Assembly (NCBI RefSeq): GCF_034313845.1
Contig: NZ_JAVIWN010000004.1
Source: Actimicrobium sp034313845
GTDB lineage: Bacteria; Pseudomonadota; Gammaproteobacteria; Burkholderiales; Burkholderiaceae_D
Reading direction: 5' to 3' (one strand)
DNA length: 64,000 nt
Shown here one piece after another: positions 53,468 to 62,806 of the stretch. A program made the position numbers and the translations under genes. Numbering within the stretch: position 1 is the stretch's first letter; each line of letters opens with the position of its first letter. The notes under the pieces were generated by a model that ran no database searches, was not told the origin of the DNA, and saw only the letters and a program-made list of their open reading frames with translations.

Positions 53468-55591
53468 TTAAAACTTGGTCGACATCGATAGCTGGAAGGT
53501 GCGGCTGGTACCCGGTACGGTATGACCGGCGTAGACGCCTTCGTAATAATCCTTGTCGAGCAGGTTGAAGACGTTGAGCTTGATGGCGTAACTGTCCCGC
53601 TGATATTCGAGCAAGCCATCCCAGCGCGCATAAGCCGGGGCCGCGCTGAGGTTGGTGGCATTGCCGTAGCGCTTGCCGACCGCCTCGACTCCGCCGCCGA
53701 CTTTCCAGCGGTTATCGAGCTTGAAGGTGCTCCAGACATTGGCGGTGTATTTCGGCGTGTTGATCGGCGTCTTGCCGAGCGTGTTGGCCTGGTCGCCGGT
53801 GGCGGCATCAATGCGCGCATTCATCAGTGCCAGTCCGCCAAAAATATCCCAGCGCGAGGTGATCTTGCCGGCGGTTTCAAACTCGATGCCGTCGGTATGG
53901 CGCTTGCCCGAGAGCAGGTTCTGGGTCAGATTGGTTTCGGCCAGATCGGTGTTGCGCTCGTTGGTTTTTTCGGAGCGGAACAGCGCGGTGCGCAGCATCA
54001 GGTTGCCATCCAGCAGATCCCATTTGGCACCGATTTCGAGGTTGCGGCTTTTCTCGGGTGGCGTGTTGGTGGTGCGATCGTCGAGCGCATATAACTCGCC
54101 GGAGGGGTTGAACGAGGTGCCATACGAGACGTAGTACGAGGCGGTTTCGGACGGCTGAAAAATCAGGCCGGTGCGGTAGCTCCAGACATTGTCGTTGCGC
54201 TCCAGCGGCCCGCCGGTGGCGCGATCATAGTCGGCGCTAAAACTATCGTGGCGCGCACCGCCGACGACCTTCCATTGCGCATTGAGCGACATCGTATCTT
54301 GCGCATAGACGCCGACGGTGCGGGCGCTGTAGCTGACCGGGTTGATACGGTTGCGCACGCCATAGCCGGCTGGCAGCACCGGATAAGGATTCGGATCGCC
54401 GACTGTGGTGGCGGGATTGCCGGGCGTGGTGGCGACATTCCAGCGATTGGCGTCTTCCTGCACCAGCTCGACGCCAGTCAGCAAGGCATGCTTGAAACCG
54501 CCGGCGTTGACGGTGGTGGTGAAGTCGGTCTGGCTGGTTAGCGTGTGCTCGACCCCGCCGCGACGCTGGGCCTGGCGATTGATGACGGTGTCGGGATTGA
54601 TGCTGACGGTGCGTGCGGCCAGGCGCGGCGCAACGGCCCACAGGTCGCGGTCGTAATCGGCCTTGCGCAGGATGGAGCGCAACTCGGTGTCCTTGTCGAA
54701 ACGGTGGATCCAGCTGGCCGTCAGGATGCTGGTTTCTTCTTTCTGGCTGTCCTCTCCGGGCAAACCGTAAAAGGTATTGACCGGCACGTTGAGCGGCTTG
54801 CCCTGAAAGTACGGCACGCCGAAATCGGGCACGCTGTCACCCTTCAAATAGTAGTACGACAGGTTGAATTCGTTGCGGGTGCCGATGCCCCAGCTGACCG
54901 AGGGCGCAATGCCGAGGCGCTCGCTGCTGACGCCATCGCGGAAGCTGTTGGTGTCGGTCTTCATGACATTGAGGCGGACTGCGGCGTTCTCGCCGACGAC
55001 CTTGTTGAGGTCGACCGTGCCACGCTTGTAGGCATCGCTGCCGACCGTGACGCTGGCTGCGTTGGTATCGAACAGGAACGGCTTCTTGCTGACCTGATTG
55101 ACGACGCCACCGGTCGAACCGCGTCCGAACAGCATCGAGGCTGATCCGCGCAAGACATCGACCTGCTCGATATTAAAAGTCTCGCGGTTGTACTGGGCGA
55201 TGTCGCGCATGCCATCGAGGTACAGATCACCCACCAGCGAGTAACCGCGCAAGGTCACGTTGTCACCAATGCGACCGCCCTCGCCGGCATTGAAGGTCAG
55301 GCCGGCGACATTGCGCAGCGCTTCCTTGAGCGTGTCGGCATTGCGATCCTCGATCAGCTGTTTGGTCACGACGGTCACCGCTTGCGGGATATCGCGCAAG
55401 GGCTGCGCGGTCTTGCCAATGCGGGACGTGAGTCCCTGATAGCCGGAGTCTTCACGGGCGGCATTGACATCAATGGTGGGCAGGCTGGCGGCGCTTTCCT
55501 GAGTTTGAGTTTGCGTCTGGGCGTGGGCAGTTGTCATCGAAAAGGCGGCGATCATTGCGCCAAGCGGCAACAAACGGGGGTTATACGACAT
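53468..55591 (-). CDS. TonB-dependent siderophore receptor, Fiu/PiuA-like
   Basis: A 707-residue receptor with signal peptide (MSYNPRLLPLGAMIAAFSMTTAHA). The plug has DIPQAVTVVTKQLIEDRNADTLKEALRNVAGLTFN and RGYSLVGDLYLDGMRD, typical of catecholate and monomeric-catechol receptors. The barrel ends in the terminal Phe of ...STKF. PiuC downstream is the usual Fiu/PiuA neighbour. The start at 55591 is chosen for the signal peptide. Confidence 0.92.
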   Translation of the reverse strand: MSYNPRLLPLGAMIAAFSMTTAHAQTQTQTQESAASLPTIDVNAAREDSGYQGLTSRIGKTAQPLRDIPQAVTVVTKQLIEDRNADTLKEALRNVAGLTFNAGEGGRIGDNVTLRGYSLVGDLYLDGMRDIAQYNRETFNIEQVDVLRGSASMLFGRGSTGGVVNQVSKKPFLFDTNAASVTVGSDAYKRGTVDLNKVVGENAAVRLNVMKTDTNSFRDGVSSERLGIAPSVSWGIGTRNEFNLSYYYLKGDSVPDFGVPYFQGKPLNVPVNTFYGLPGEDSQKEETSILTASWIHRFDKDTELRSILRKADYDRDLWAVAPRLAARTVSINPDTVINRQAQRRGGVEHTLTSQTDFTTTVNAGGFKHALLTGVELVQEDANRWNVATTPGNPATTVGDPNPYPVLPAGYGVRNRINPVSYSARTVGVYAQDTMSLNAQWKVVGGARHDSFSADYDRATGGPLERNDNVWSYRTGLIFQPSETASYYVSYGTSFNPSGELYALDDRTTNTPPEKSRNLEIGAKWDLLDGNLMLRTALFRSEKTNERNTDLAETNLTQNLLSGKRHTDGIEFETAGKITSRWDIFGGLALMNARIDAATGDQANTLGKTPINTPKYTANVWSTFKLDNRWKVGGGVEAVGKRYGNATNLSAAPAYARWDGLLEYQRDSYAIKLNVFNLLDKDYYEGVYAGHTVPGTSRTFQLSMSTKF

Positions 55592-55685
55592 GGGTTTCTC
55601 CGAAAAAATAAGCATGGTTTGCAGCAAGCTGCAACGGTTGGCTGGCTATCCGGAAAAACAGGAGTGGCTTGCTCTGAAGTGAAAA

Positions 55686-56102
55686 TTATTTGGCGACCGG
55701 TTCGGTCATGAAGCCGATCTTGTTCAAGCCACCGGCCTGCGCCGCCGCCATCACTTGCGCGACTTTTTCATACTGGGTGGTCCGTTCGGCGCGCAGGTGC
55801 AGCTCTGGTTGCGGCTGCGCTTGCGCCGCCGTGGCGATACGCACTTGCAATTGCTGCGCGTCGATGGCTTCGCTGTTCCAGTAAGCCTGACCGGCACCGT
55901 CGATGGACAGATTGATGCTGTCGGGCTTGCTGGCATCCGGCTCGCTGCTGGCACGCGGCAAGTCGATTTTCACGCTGTGGTTCAGCACCGGTATCGTCAT
56001 GATGAAAATCACCAGCAACACCAGCATCACATCGACCAGCGGCGTGGTGTTGATCTCGGGATGGAAGTCATCGTCCTGCTCGGACAGGGAGCCCATTGCC
56101 AT
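55686..56102 (-). CDS. exbD: ExbD, TonB energy-transducing protein
   Basis: A 138-residue protein with one N-terminal helix (TPLVDVMLVLLVIFIMTIPV, about 20-40) carrying the essential Asp, and a periplasmic domain with the repeated beta/alpha pattern. It couples the proton motive force to TonB with ExbB. Its start touches the exbB stop. Confidence 0.93.
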   Translation of the reverse strand: MAMGSLSEQDDDFHPEINTTPLVDVMLVLLVIFIMTIPVLNHSVKIDLPRASSEPDASKPDSINLSIDGAGQAYWNSEAIDAQQLQVRIATAAQAQPQPELHLRAERTTQYEKVAQVMAAAQAGGLNKIGFMTEPVAK

Positions 56103-56818
56103 CAGGTGCTCCTGGCCAGTGTTAAATCAGCAGGCGACGTGCCCTGTCCCGAACGTGCGCCGGTGACAAACCACGCATGCAAATCAAAGCCGAACTTGTT
56201 GAGTTGTGCCAGCGTTGACTTGTTGCCGCGTACCAGCGCGTTGTAGCCAAAGGTCGCCGGTATCGCGACCGCCAGTCCGAGCGCGGTCATGATCAGTGAC
56301 TCGCCCACTGGACCGGCGACCTTGTCGATCCCGGCCTGGCCACTGGTGCCGATGGCGACCAGCGCGTGATAGATCCCCCAGACGGTGCCGAACAGACCGA
56401 CAAACGGTGCAGTCGAACCGACCGAAGCGAGTACCGCCATGCCTTGCTGTAACCGTCCTGCGGCATCATCAATCCCCTGCCGCAATGACATCGTGACCCA
56501 GTCTGATTTCGAGAGCTGGTCATGCAGATGGCCCTGGTGCGTCGCGTGGTGCGCCATCGCTGCATTGCCTGCTTGTGCCAGTTCGGCGAACGGGTTGTCG
56601 CGACCGAGCCGCTCGACGCCCTGCGCCATCGAGCTGGCATCCCAGAATCGCAAACCAACCAGGGCCGCCGAGCGACGCAGGCGCAGCAGTTGCACCCCAC
56701 GCGTGATGATCACGAACCACGATGCCACCGACATCGCGACCAGCAGCAATGCGACACTCTTGATGACGACATCTCCCTGCTGCCAGAGACTCTCCAGTCC
56801 GTACGGGCTAACTTCCAT
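56102..56818 (-). CDS. exbB: ExbB, TonB energy-transducing protein
   Basis: A 238-residue MotA/TolQ/ExbB protein with three membrane helices; the conserved segments GSTAPFVGLFGTVWGI and IMTALGLAVAIPATFGYN are clear. It forms the pentameric channel around ExbD. Confidence 0.93.
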   Translation of the reverse strand: MEVSPYGLESLWQQGDVVIKSVALLLVAMSVASWFVIITRGVQLLRLRRSAALVGLRFWDASSMAQGVERLGRDNPFAELAQAGNAAMAHHATHQGHLHDQLSKSDWVTMSLRQGIDDAAGRLQQGMAVLASVGSTAPFVGLFGTVWGIYHALVAIGTSGQAGIDKVAGPVGESLIMTALGLAVAIPATFGYNALVRGNKSTLAQLNKFGFDLHAWFVTGARSGQGTSPADLTLARST

Positions 56819-56829
56819 GATGTGTCCTT

Positions 56830-57501
56830 TTATTGAATTGAAAAATTGATCGATACCAGCGCGTAGACCGCAACGGCCAGACCGTCCTCGAGATGCGGCC
56901 GGAAACGTGCCTTCAGCACCGACTGTCGGGCTGATTCATCAAGCCGGTCGAAACCGGAGGACGTGCGTAACTCGACCTGTTCGGCGCGCCCTTGCTGACT
57001 CACCAGTACGCGCAAAATGACCTTGCCTTCCTCACCGGCACGCCTGGCCAGCGGCGGATAAACCGGTTGTGGCGCTTCCAGGTACTGCACGCCGGAGATC
57101 GTTTTGGGTTGGGCTGGCGCAGTCATTGGCGCGATGACAGCGGGAGCAGGGCTCGACGGCGGTTGCGGCACCGATGGTGCAACGACCGCAGTACTCGTCT
57201 CTTGCGGTGGCAGTGACGGAGCCGCTGTCGTGGCTTGCGCCACCGGTGGCAAGGGTGCGACTTTTTTTACCACCGGCACGACTTTTGGAACTGGTAGCCT
57301 GACTGGTGGGGATACGGGAGCTGGCTCAGGTGCGGGCTCTGGCGCAATCAGACTGGCAATGAGTTCGCGTGGCGCTGTGTGGACTACCGTCTGTGGCGAA
57401 CCACTCTGCAAGGCAACTAACAATGCGCCATGCGCCAGCAGAATCAGCAACAGCAAACCGGCGCGACGCCAGTGCCCAACTGGTGACAACAATGAAAACA
57501 A
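56830..57501 (-). CDS. tonB: TonB
   Basis: A 223-residue protein: a membrane anchor (about 13-33), a Pro/Val-rich periplasmic spacer (PEPAPEPAPVSPPVRLPVPKVVP) and a C-terminal domain with YPPLARRAGEEGKVILRVLVSQQG that contacts receptors. It provides energy for the two TonB receptors in this window. It begins right after the bfd stop. Confidence 0.94.
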   Translation of the reverse strand: MFSLLSPVGHWRRAGLLLLILLAHGALLVALQSGSPQTVVHTAPRELIASLIAPEPAPEPAPVSPPVRLPVPKVVPVVKKVAPLPPVAQATTAAPSLPPQETSTAVVAPSVPQPPSSPAPAVIAPMTAPAQPKTISGVQYLEAPQPVYPPLARRAGEEGKVILRVLVSQQGRAEQVELRTSSGFDRLDESARQSVLKARFRPHLEDGLAVAVYALVSINFSIQ

Positions 57502-57720
57502 TCAGGCCGCCATCATCGACGGATGGAACACCATGACCTGGGAAGCCGGTGCCGACTGGCTCAGACATTCACGCAAAACCTTCTTGGCACAGCGATGGCA
57601 TTTGCCGCAGCACGTGCCCACATTGAGCGTCGAGCGCAAGGCGACCATCGACGTCACACCCTCATTGACTGCCTGGCGAATAGCCCGGTCGGACACATTG
57701 TTGCAGATGCAAACAATCAT
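57502..57720 (-). CDS. bfd: Bacterioferritin-associated ferredoxin (Bfd)
   Basis: A 72-residue [2Fe-2S] protein; the ligands lie in MIVCICNN and TCCGKCHRC. Bfd reduces and mobilises iron from bacterioferritin. The start ATG at 57720 is chosen on the family N-terminus. It is the first gene of the iron operon and has a Fur box upstream. Confidence 0.9.
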   Translation of the reverse strand: MIVCICNNVSDRAIRQAVNEGVTSMVALRSTLNVGTCCGKCHRCAKKVLRECLSQSAPASQVMVFHPSMMAA

Positions 57721-57785
57721 GAATACCTCGTGAAATACGATGAAAAAATGGGCCGGCATCCACCCGGTCCGACTCGGCCCCGCTC

Positions 57786-57804
57786 AATGAGAACGATTCT
57801 TGTT
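57786..57804. promoter_or_regulatory. Putative Fur box upstream of bfd
   Basis: AATGAGAACGATTCTTGTT resembles the form AATGAGAAT-N-ATTCTCATT found before many proteobacterial iron genes. The inverted repeat is imperfect. It lies 66 bases upstream of the bfd start. Confidence 0.65.
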
Positions 57805-57971
57805 TAGATTATTAAGTATCTGCCGACAAAATGCAAGAATTTATCCGGCAAATAAAGACGCGATGGAATCCCCTGCGCGCAGAAGGCAGAGGGCCGCATT
57901 GCGTGATGGCTGATTGAGAAAACGCTCCGCTCTGACAGGAAACATGTTGAGCGGAGCTTGCGACAACGGTC

Positions 57972-58121
57972 TTAACGCGAAGACTTGCGCTGCATTTCTG
58001 TCAAGTCCCAGCCTAGCTGGCGACGCACTTCGCGCGGATCAGGAGGCGGCTTGCGCGCACGCTGACGACGGACCATATATTCACGAACTTGCTCTTTGGT
58101 TGGTTGCTTGGAGTCCGACAT
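57972..58121 (-). CDS. Small basic protein (49 aa)
   Basis: ATG at 58121 follows a GAGGTG site; the stop is at 57972. It encodes MSDSKQPTKEQVREYMVRRQ, then RARKPPPDPREVRRQLGWDL and a short tail. The Arg-rich helix with PPPDPREVRRQLGW is a pattern I recall from small conserved hypothetical proteins in proteobacteria. No function is known. Confidence 0.65.
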   Translation of the reverse strand: MSDSKQPTKEQVREYMVRRQRARKPPPDPREVRRQLGWDLTEMQRKSSR

Positions 58122-58231
58122 GGCACACCTCGTTTCTTCAATATGGACCTGGAGAAACTCGTGTGTCCACTGTCACGTCCTGCGTTGTTAAACGTGAATG
58201 GCGTTTCACTAGTTGACAGTTCCATAAGATA

Positions 58232-58357
58232 GTGAAGACGTGGGACGACATACGACAAAAAGATGAAACCGGTCATACCACCAGCATCCGTGCCTGGGAG
58301 GTCACCCAATCGAACGGTGTGATCAATGCAATCGAGACAGTCCTGATGCCAAAATGA
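58232..58357 (+). CDS. Possible small protein (41 aa)
   Basis: A GTG-started frame VKTWDDIRQKDETGHTTSIR... ending IETVLMPK. No clear ribosome site is seen, but a strong rightward terminator lies 42 bases after the stop, which would suit a gene here. It may equally be the C-terminal end of a decayed gene. Confidence 0.35.
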   Translation: MKTWDDIRQKDETGHTTSIRAWEVTQSNGVINAIETVLMPK

Positions 58358-58398
58358 AGCTCTTCCGCTTCCTGTGAATTGACACCTGGTGCGCTACT

Positions 58399-58423
58399 AA
58401 CCCGGACATTTTCCGGGTTTTTT
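58399..58423 (+). terminator. Rho-independent terminator
   Basis: AACCCGG and CCGGGTT pair around a 7-base loop, and a run of T follows on the plus strand. The minus strand has no T-run, so it acts on rightward transcription. Confidence 0.8.
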
Positions 58424-58509
58424 CCAGCCACAAAAGGACAACCAATCACGGCCGGTTAGCGGATTTTTGCAGGGAGGACACGCACGTACCTGAAAGACAA
58501 TGCGAAGGA

Positions 58510-58764
58510 TCAGGGCCAAGGTGCCGGCGAAACGTTGACGTACTGTTCGCCGCCATCGGATGGGTCCGGGCCGGCGTCATACGGCTTACTGGCGAATAAC
58601 CGCGCACCCAGCAGCAAGGCGATTTCGCGGCGTGACGCGCCGAAATCTTCAGGGACCAGTGGCTGATTTTTTTCGGGCCAGTTGGCGTTGGCCCAGTCAA
58701 TCAATGCCTCGAAACGCTGGTTGAATTCGGCGGCAAACTGCTCATTACGGCTTGGTTCGGACAT
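58510..58764 (-). CDS. Small conserved-type hypothetical protein (84 aa)
   Basis: A soluble protein starting MSEPSRNEQFAAEFNQRFEALIDWANANWP. Its C-terminus is Pro/Asp-rich. No domain is recognised. It is divergent from the lactate permease. A GGGAT run before the ATG is a weak ribosome site. Confidence 0.65.
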   Translation of the reverse strand: MSEPSRNEQFAAEFNQRFEALIDWANANWPEKNQPLVPEDFGASRREIALLLGARLFASKPYDAGPDPSDGGEQYVNVSPAPWP

Positions 58765-59013
58765 GGTGGCATCCCCTATCAGAAAGTCATTAACGCTTCT
58801 GATCCTAGCAGACGAACGGGCAAAACACGGTGGCTGTTCACATCTGTTGATGAATCAATTGCAGTCGGTAAGAGTCGGCAATCAAAATTTTGTAAAAAAC
58901 AATAACTAAAACTCGATGAAGCTGTCGTAACATCCGTGCTTTCGACTAATTGCCAGCCGTAAAGTTGTCAATTGTGATGACCAAGTTCCCTCAAACCCCC
59001 TCAGGAATCACCC

Positions 59014-60684
59014 ATGATCTGGCAACAAATTTATGACCCCCTTGGCAGTCTTGCCTTGTCCACACTCGCTGCGGCGGTACCAGTCGCCGTCCTGCTGATT
59101 GCGCTGGCTTACTTTCACATGCGTGCCCACCTGGCTGCCGCACTGGCGCTACTGATCGGCATCGGCATTGCTGCCATGATCTTTGGCATGCCAGTCAGCA
59201 TGGCCGGCAAGGCAGCGGCTTTTGGTATTGCATCGGGACTTTTTCCGATTGGCTGGATCGTTCTGAACATCATCTTCCTGCACCGCCTGACTACGCTTAA
59301 CGGCTATTTCAAGGTGCTGCAAGACAGCATAGGCGGGATTACCGAAGACCGCCGTTTGCAGTTGCTGCTGGTGGCCTTTTGTTTCGGTGCATTCTTTGAG
59401 GGCGCAGCCGGCTTTGGTACGCCCGTTGCCGTGACCGGTGCCATCCTGATCGGTCTGGGCTTTTCGCCGCTGGCCGCATCTGGCCTGGCGCTGATCGCCA
59501 ACACGGCACCCGTCGCCTACGGTGCACTGGGTGCGCCCGTGATCGCGCTGTCGGCCGTGACCGGTATCGATTTGCTGGACCTGTCGTCGATGATCGGTCG
59601 TCAGTTGCCGTTTTTCTCGTTGCTGGTGCCGTTCTGGCTGATCTGGGCATTTGCCGGTTTCAAGGGCATGCGTGAAATCTGGCCAGCCATCCTGGTCGCC
59701 GGTGCCGCCTTTGCGATTCCGCAGTTCGTGGTCTCGAACTACCACGGTCCGTGGCTGGTCGACGTGATTGCTTCAATCATCTCGATGGGTTCACTCACGC
59801 TGTTCCTGAAAGTCTGGCAACCGAAGAAGATCTGGACCTCGACCAAGCTGGGCAAGCGCAACGATACATCCGCTCAGGACGTGCCTCCACCGGAGCCATT
59901 CATTCCGACCGGCAATGGCACCATCAGCACCGCAAAGGCCTGGATGCCGTGGGCAATCCTGTCCGTGTTCGTGTTCGTCTGGGGTACGCCGGTATTCAAG
60001 AAAATGGTGGATGCGCTGTGGTCGTTCAAGCTGGCGGTGCCGGGACTCGACAAGATGATCATGAAGATGCCGCCGGTCGCGAAAGAGCCCTTCCTCGAAG
60101 CAGCCGTGTTTAACTTCAATGTGTTGTCAATGGCCGGCACCGGCATCCTGCTGTCGGCACTGGTGGCCGGACTGCTGATGGGTTATTCGATCCCGCGTAT
60201 CCTGCGCGAGTACTGGGAAACCATCAAGACGGTCAAGTATTCGCTGCTGACCATCTGCGCCATGTTCGGTGTCGGGTACCTGACCAAATATTCCGGGCTC
60301 GATGCAACGCTTGGCCTGGCCTTTGCCCACACCGGCGTGTTCTACCCATTGTTCGGCACCCTGCTCGGCTGGCTCGGCGTCGCGCTGACCGGTTCGGACA
60401 CGGCGGCCAATGTGCTGTTCGGCAGCTTGCAAAAAACCACGGCCGAGCAACTTGGTCTGCCTCCGGTTCTGATGGCTGCAGCCAATAGCGCCGGCGGTGT
60501 GATGGGCAAGATGATCGACGCCCAATCCATCGTCGTCGCCTCGACCGCGACCAAATGGTATGGCCATGAAGGCGACATCCTGCGCTACGTGTTCTTTCAC
60601 TCGATTGCACTGGCCTTGCTGGTCGGCGGTCTGATCACGCTGCAGGCGTACGTCTGGCCATTTACCAGCATGGTCGTGCGCTAG
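59014..60684 (+). CDS. lldP: L-lactate permease (LldP/LctP family)
   Basis: A 556-residue permease with about 13-14 helices. GAFFEGAAGFGTPVAVTGAILIGLGF and ALTGSDTAANVLFG are the family signatures. LldP imports L-lactate or glycolate with protons. No lactate dehydrogenase gene is adjacent. The ATG at 59014 follows AGGAATCACCC. Confidence 0.93.
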   Translation: MIWQQIYDPLGSLALSTLAAAVPVAVLLIALAYFHMRAHLAAALALLIGIGIAAMIFGMPVSMAGKAAAFGIASGLFPIGWIVLNIIFLHRLTTLNGYFKVLQDSIGGITEDRRLQLLLVAFCFGAFFEGAAGFGTPVAVTGAILIGLGFSPLAASGLALIANTAPVAYGALGAPVIALSAVTGIDLLDLSSMIGRQLPFFSLLVPFWLIWAFAGFKGMREIWPAILVAGAAFAIPQFVVSNYHGPWLVDVIASIISMGSLTLFLKVWQPKKIWTSTKLGKRNDTSAQDVPPPEPFIPTGNGTISTAKAWMPWAILSVFVFVWGTPVFKKMVDALWSFKLAVPGLDKMIMKMPPVAKEPFLEAAVFNFNVLSMAGTGILLSALVAGLLMGYSIPRILREYWETIKTVKYSLLTICAMFGVGYLTKYSGLDATLGLAFAHTGVFYPLFGTLLGWLGVALTGSDTAANVLFGSLQKTTAEQLGLPPVLMAAANSAGGVMGKMIDAQSIVVASTATKWYGHEGDILRYVFFHSIALALLVGGLITLQAYVWPFTSMVVR

Positions 60685-60746
60685 GAGCCAGTCGGAGAAA
60701 AGCAGGACGACCAGCGCCCCGACATCCGTCGACAAACTGCACAAAC

Positions 60747-62489
60747 TCACCGTTGCAGTACGTATTGTCCGGGCGCAGGACCGAGCGAAGTTGGACAACT
60801 GGCGGGCGCTGCAATGCGCCCGCTCGACTGTTGCGCCAGCCAGTCGGACCATGCCGGCCACCACGATCCCTCCTGCGGTGGGGTCACACGCAGCCATTCG
60901 TCGGGACCCACGTAGTGCATGTCAGGATGGCGCTGCGCAATCCGGTAATGCCGCCCGGGATGTCCGGGCTCGCTGACGATACCGCCGTTATGTCCACCGC
61001 TGGCAAGGATGAAACAGATGTCGGTATCGGCCAGCAACCCAATCTTGAAGACCGAGCGCCAAGGTGCGACATGGTCTTTTTCGGTCGCCACCGCGCATAC
61101 CGGAACCCGGATATCGGACAACGACACCACCGCACCCTGAACCCGATAACGTCCTGCAAACAAGTCGTTGCCAAGGAAAAAACTGCGCAGGTACTCGCTA
61201 TGCATCCGGAACGGCATACGCGTGGTATCGGCATTCCATGCCATCAAGTCATTCATCGATGCGCGCTGTCCCATCAGGTAATTGTCGACCAGTGCGGACC
61301 AGACAAGATCATTTGAACGCAGCAGCCGAAACGCCCCGGCCATCTGGCGATTGTCGAGCGTACCCTGCAGCCACATCAGATCATCAAGAAAATCGAGCTG
61401 ACTCTCATCGATGAACAGTTGCAATTCGCCCGCTTCGGTGAAGTCGGTTTGCGCCGCCAGCAGCGTGACACCGTTGAGCAGGGTCGGGTCGTGCCGTGCC
61501 AGCCAGGCAGCGGCCGTCGCCAGCAAGGTCCCGCCGAGACAATAGCCAGTCGCATTGATCGCCGCGCCCGGGACGATTGCGCGCACTGCCTGCAGTGCAT
61601 CGATAACTCCATGTTGCAAGTAGTCGTCCATCCCCAGATCACGATCTTCCGCGACCGGGTTACGCCACGAAATCATGAAGACGACATGACCGCGCTCAAT
61701 GAGAAACCGCACCAGCGAATTGTGACCCGACAGGTCGAGGATGTAGTACTTCATGATCCACGCCGGCACGATGAGCAGTGGTTCGGCAAACACGGTCTCG
61801 GTGACGGGCGTGTAACGGATCAGTTCAATGAGCTCGTTGCGATAGACCACCTCGCCAGGTGTCGCCGCCACCTCGTGGCCCGGACGAAAGTGCTCGGCCT
61901 CCGGAGGCTGTTGCCCGGCCAGACTATGTTGCCAGTCCTCCAGCAGAAGTTGCTGGCCGCGCAGCAGGTTGGCACCGGATTCGCGCAAGGTGGCGTCGAG
62001 CACCACCGGATTGGCCAGCGGATGATTGGACGGTGACACCACATCAAGACACTGTCGCGCGACAAAGGCCACCACCTGTTCGTGGTGGGCCGACATCCCG
62101 CCGATACCGTTTGTCGCATGATGCCACCACTGCTGCTGCAGCAAAAAACCTTGCGACAGCCAGTTGAATGGCCAACGTTGCCAGGCAGGATCATCGAAAC
62201 GATGGTCCTGCGGTAACGGCTCGATACAGCGTCGGGGAGCCTGGCCTTGTGCCAGCGCGAGCGTATAACTGGTCAGTCGAGACTGCTGCCGCAATACCTG
62301 TCCGATTAACTGCCATTGCTTGCCCGGTGAAGTCGACAGATGCAGCCACCAGTCGATCCCGGCCAGACCCAGCGCCGCCGGCGAAATACCCGAGGTAAGC
62401 CGACCAACCAGACCGTGCAGCAGACGGTCGAGACTGGTCGGCGACACACTCCAGTGGTCGTCATATTGCCGCCGTGGCGCTAAAGGCAT
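60747..62489 (-). CDS. phaC: Poly(3-hydroxyalkanoate) synthase, class I-like
   Basis: A 580-residue synthase. The lipase-like box GYCLGGT holds the catalytic Cys. The catalytic Asp is in VATEKDHVAPW and the His in GGHNGGIV. The N-terminal domain contains the PAWIMKYYILDLSGHNSLVRFL core of PhaC. It polymerises hydroxyacyl-CoA in granules. phaA/phaB/phaR are not adjacent, so this may be a second synthase. The ATG at 62489 is chosen; the frame to 62543 has no ribosome site. An FNR box lies upstream. Confidence 0.92.
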   Translation of the reverse strand: MPLAPRRQYDDHWSVSPTSLDRLLHGLVGRLTSGISPAALGLAGIDWWLHLSTSPGKQWQLIGQVLRQQSRLTSYTLALAQGQAPRRCIEPLPQDHRFDDPAWQRWPFNWLSQGFLLQQQWWHHATNGIGGMSAHHEQVVAFVARQCLDVVSPSNHPLANPVVLDATLRESGANLLRGQQLLLEDWQHSLAGQQPPEAEHFRPGHEVAATPGEVVYRNELIELIRYTPVTETVFAEPLLIVPAWIMKYYILDLSGHNSLVRFLIERGHVVFMISWRNPVAEDRDLGMDDYLQHGVIDALQAVRAIVPGAAINATGYCLGGTLLATAAAWLARHDPTLLNGVTLLAAQTDFTEAGELQLFIDESQLDFLDDLMWLQGTLDNRQMAGAFRLLRSNDLVWSALVDNYLMGQRASMNDLMAWNADTTRMPFRMHSEYLRSFFLGNDLFAGRYRVQGAVVSLSDIRVPVCAVATEKDHVAPWRSVFKIGLLADTDICFILASGGHNGGIVSEPGHPGRHYRIAQRHPDMHYVGPDEWLRVTPPQEGSWWPAWSDWLAQQSSGRIAAPASCPTSLGPAPGQYVLQR

Positions 62490-62617
62490 CGTTTTTCTTC
62501 CGAGAATAAATGGGTAAAAAGGCACATGAGTGGAGAACCACATGAGCGGAGAACCACATCGAAGCGGCCTATCGTACGATGCCGCAGCGCGAGCCGGACT
62601 GCAGCAACGACCAACGG

Positions 62618-62631
62618 TTGATGTGGATCAA
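62618..62631. promoter_or_regulatory. FNR box between phaC and uspA-like gene
   Basis: TTGATGTGGATCAA matches TTGAT-N4-ATCAA perfectly. It lies 129 bases upstream of the phaC start and 175 bases upstream of the uspA-like start, so it could serve either or both. Confidence 0.8.
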
Positions 62632-62806
62632 GTAACAATCAATCAAGCCAGAGATGGCTAAGACGCATATCGACTTGCCAGGCTGGCCGCACTACACTCA
62701 GACGTTACGATCGCTGTTGTTGTTGCATCCACACCGCACAACGGTTGTCAGCCCGAAGAAAATCCTTCTCTGCAAGGCCAGGTCATCCGTTACCAGGAGC
62801 TGCTTC

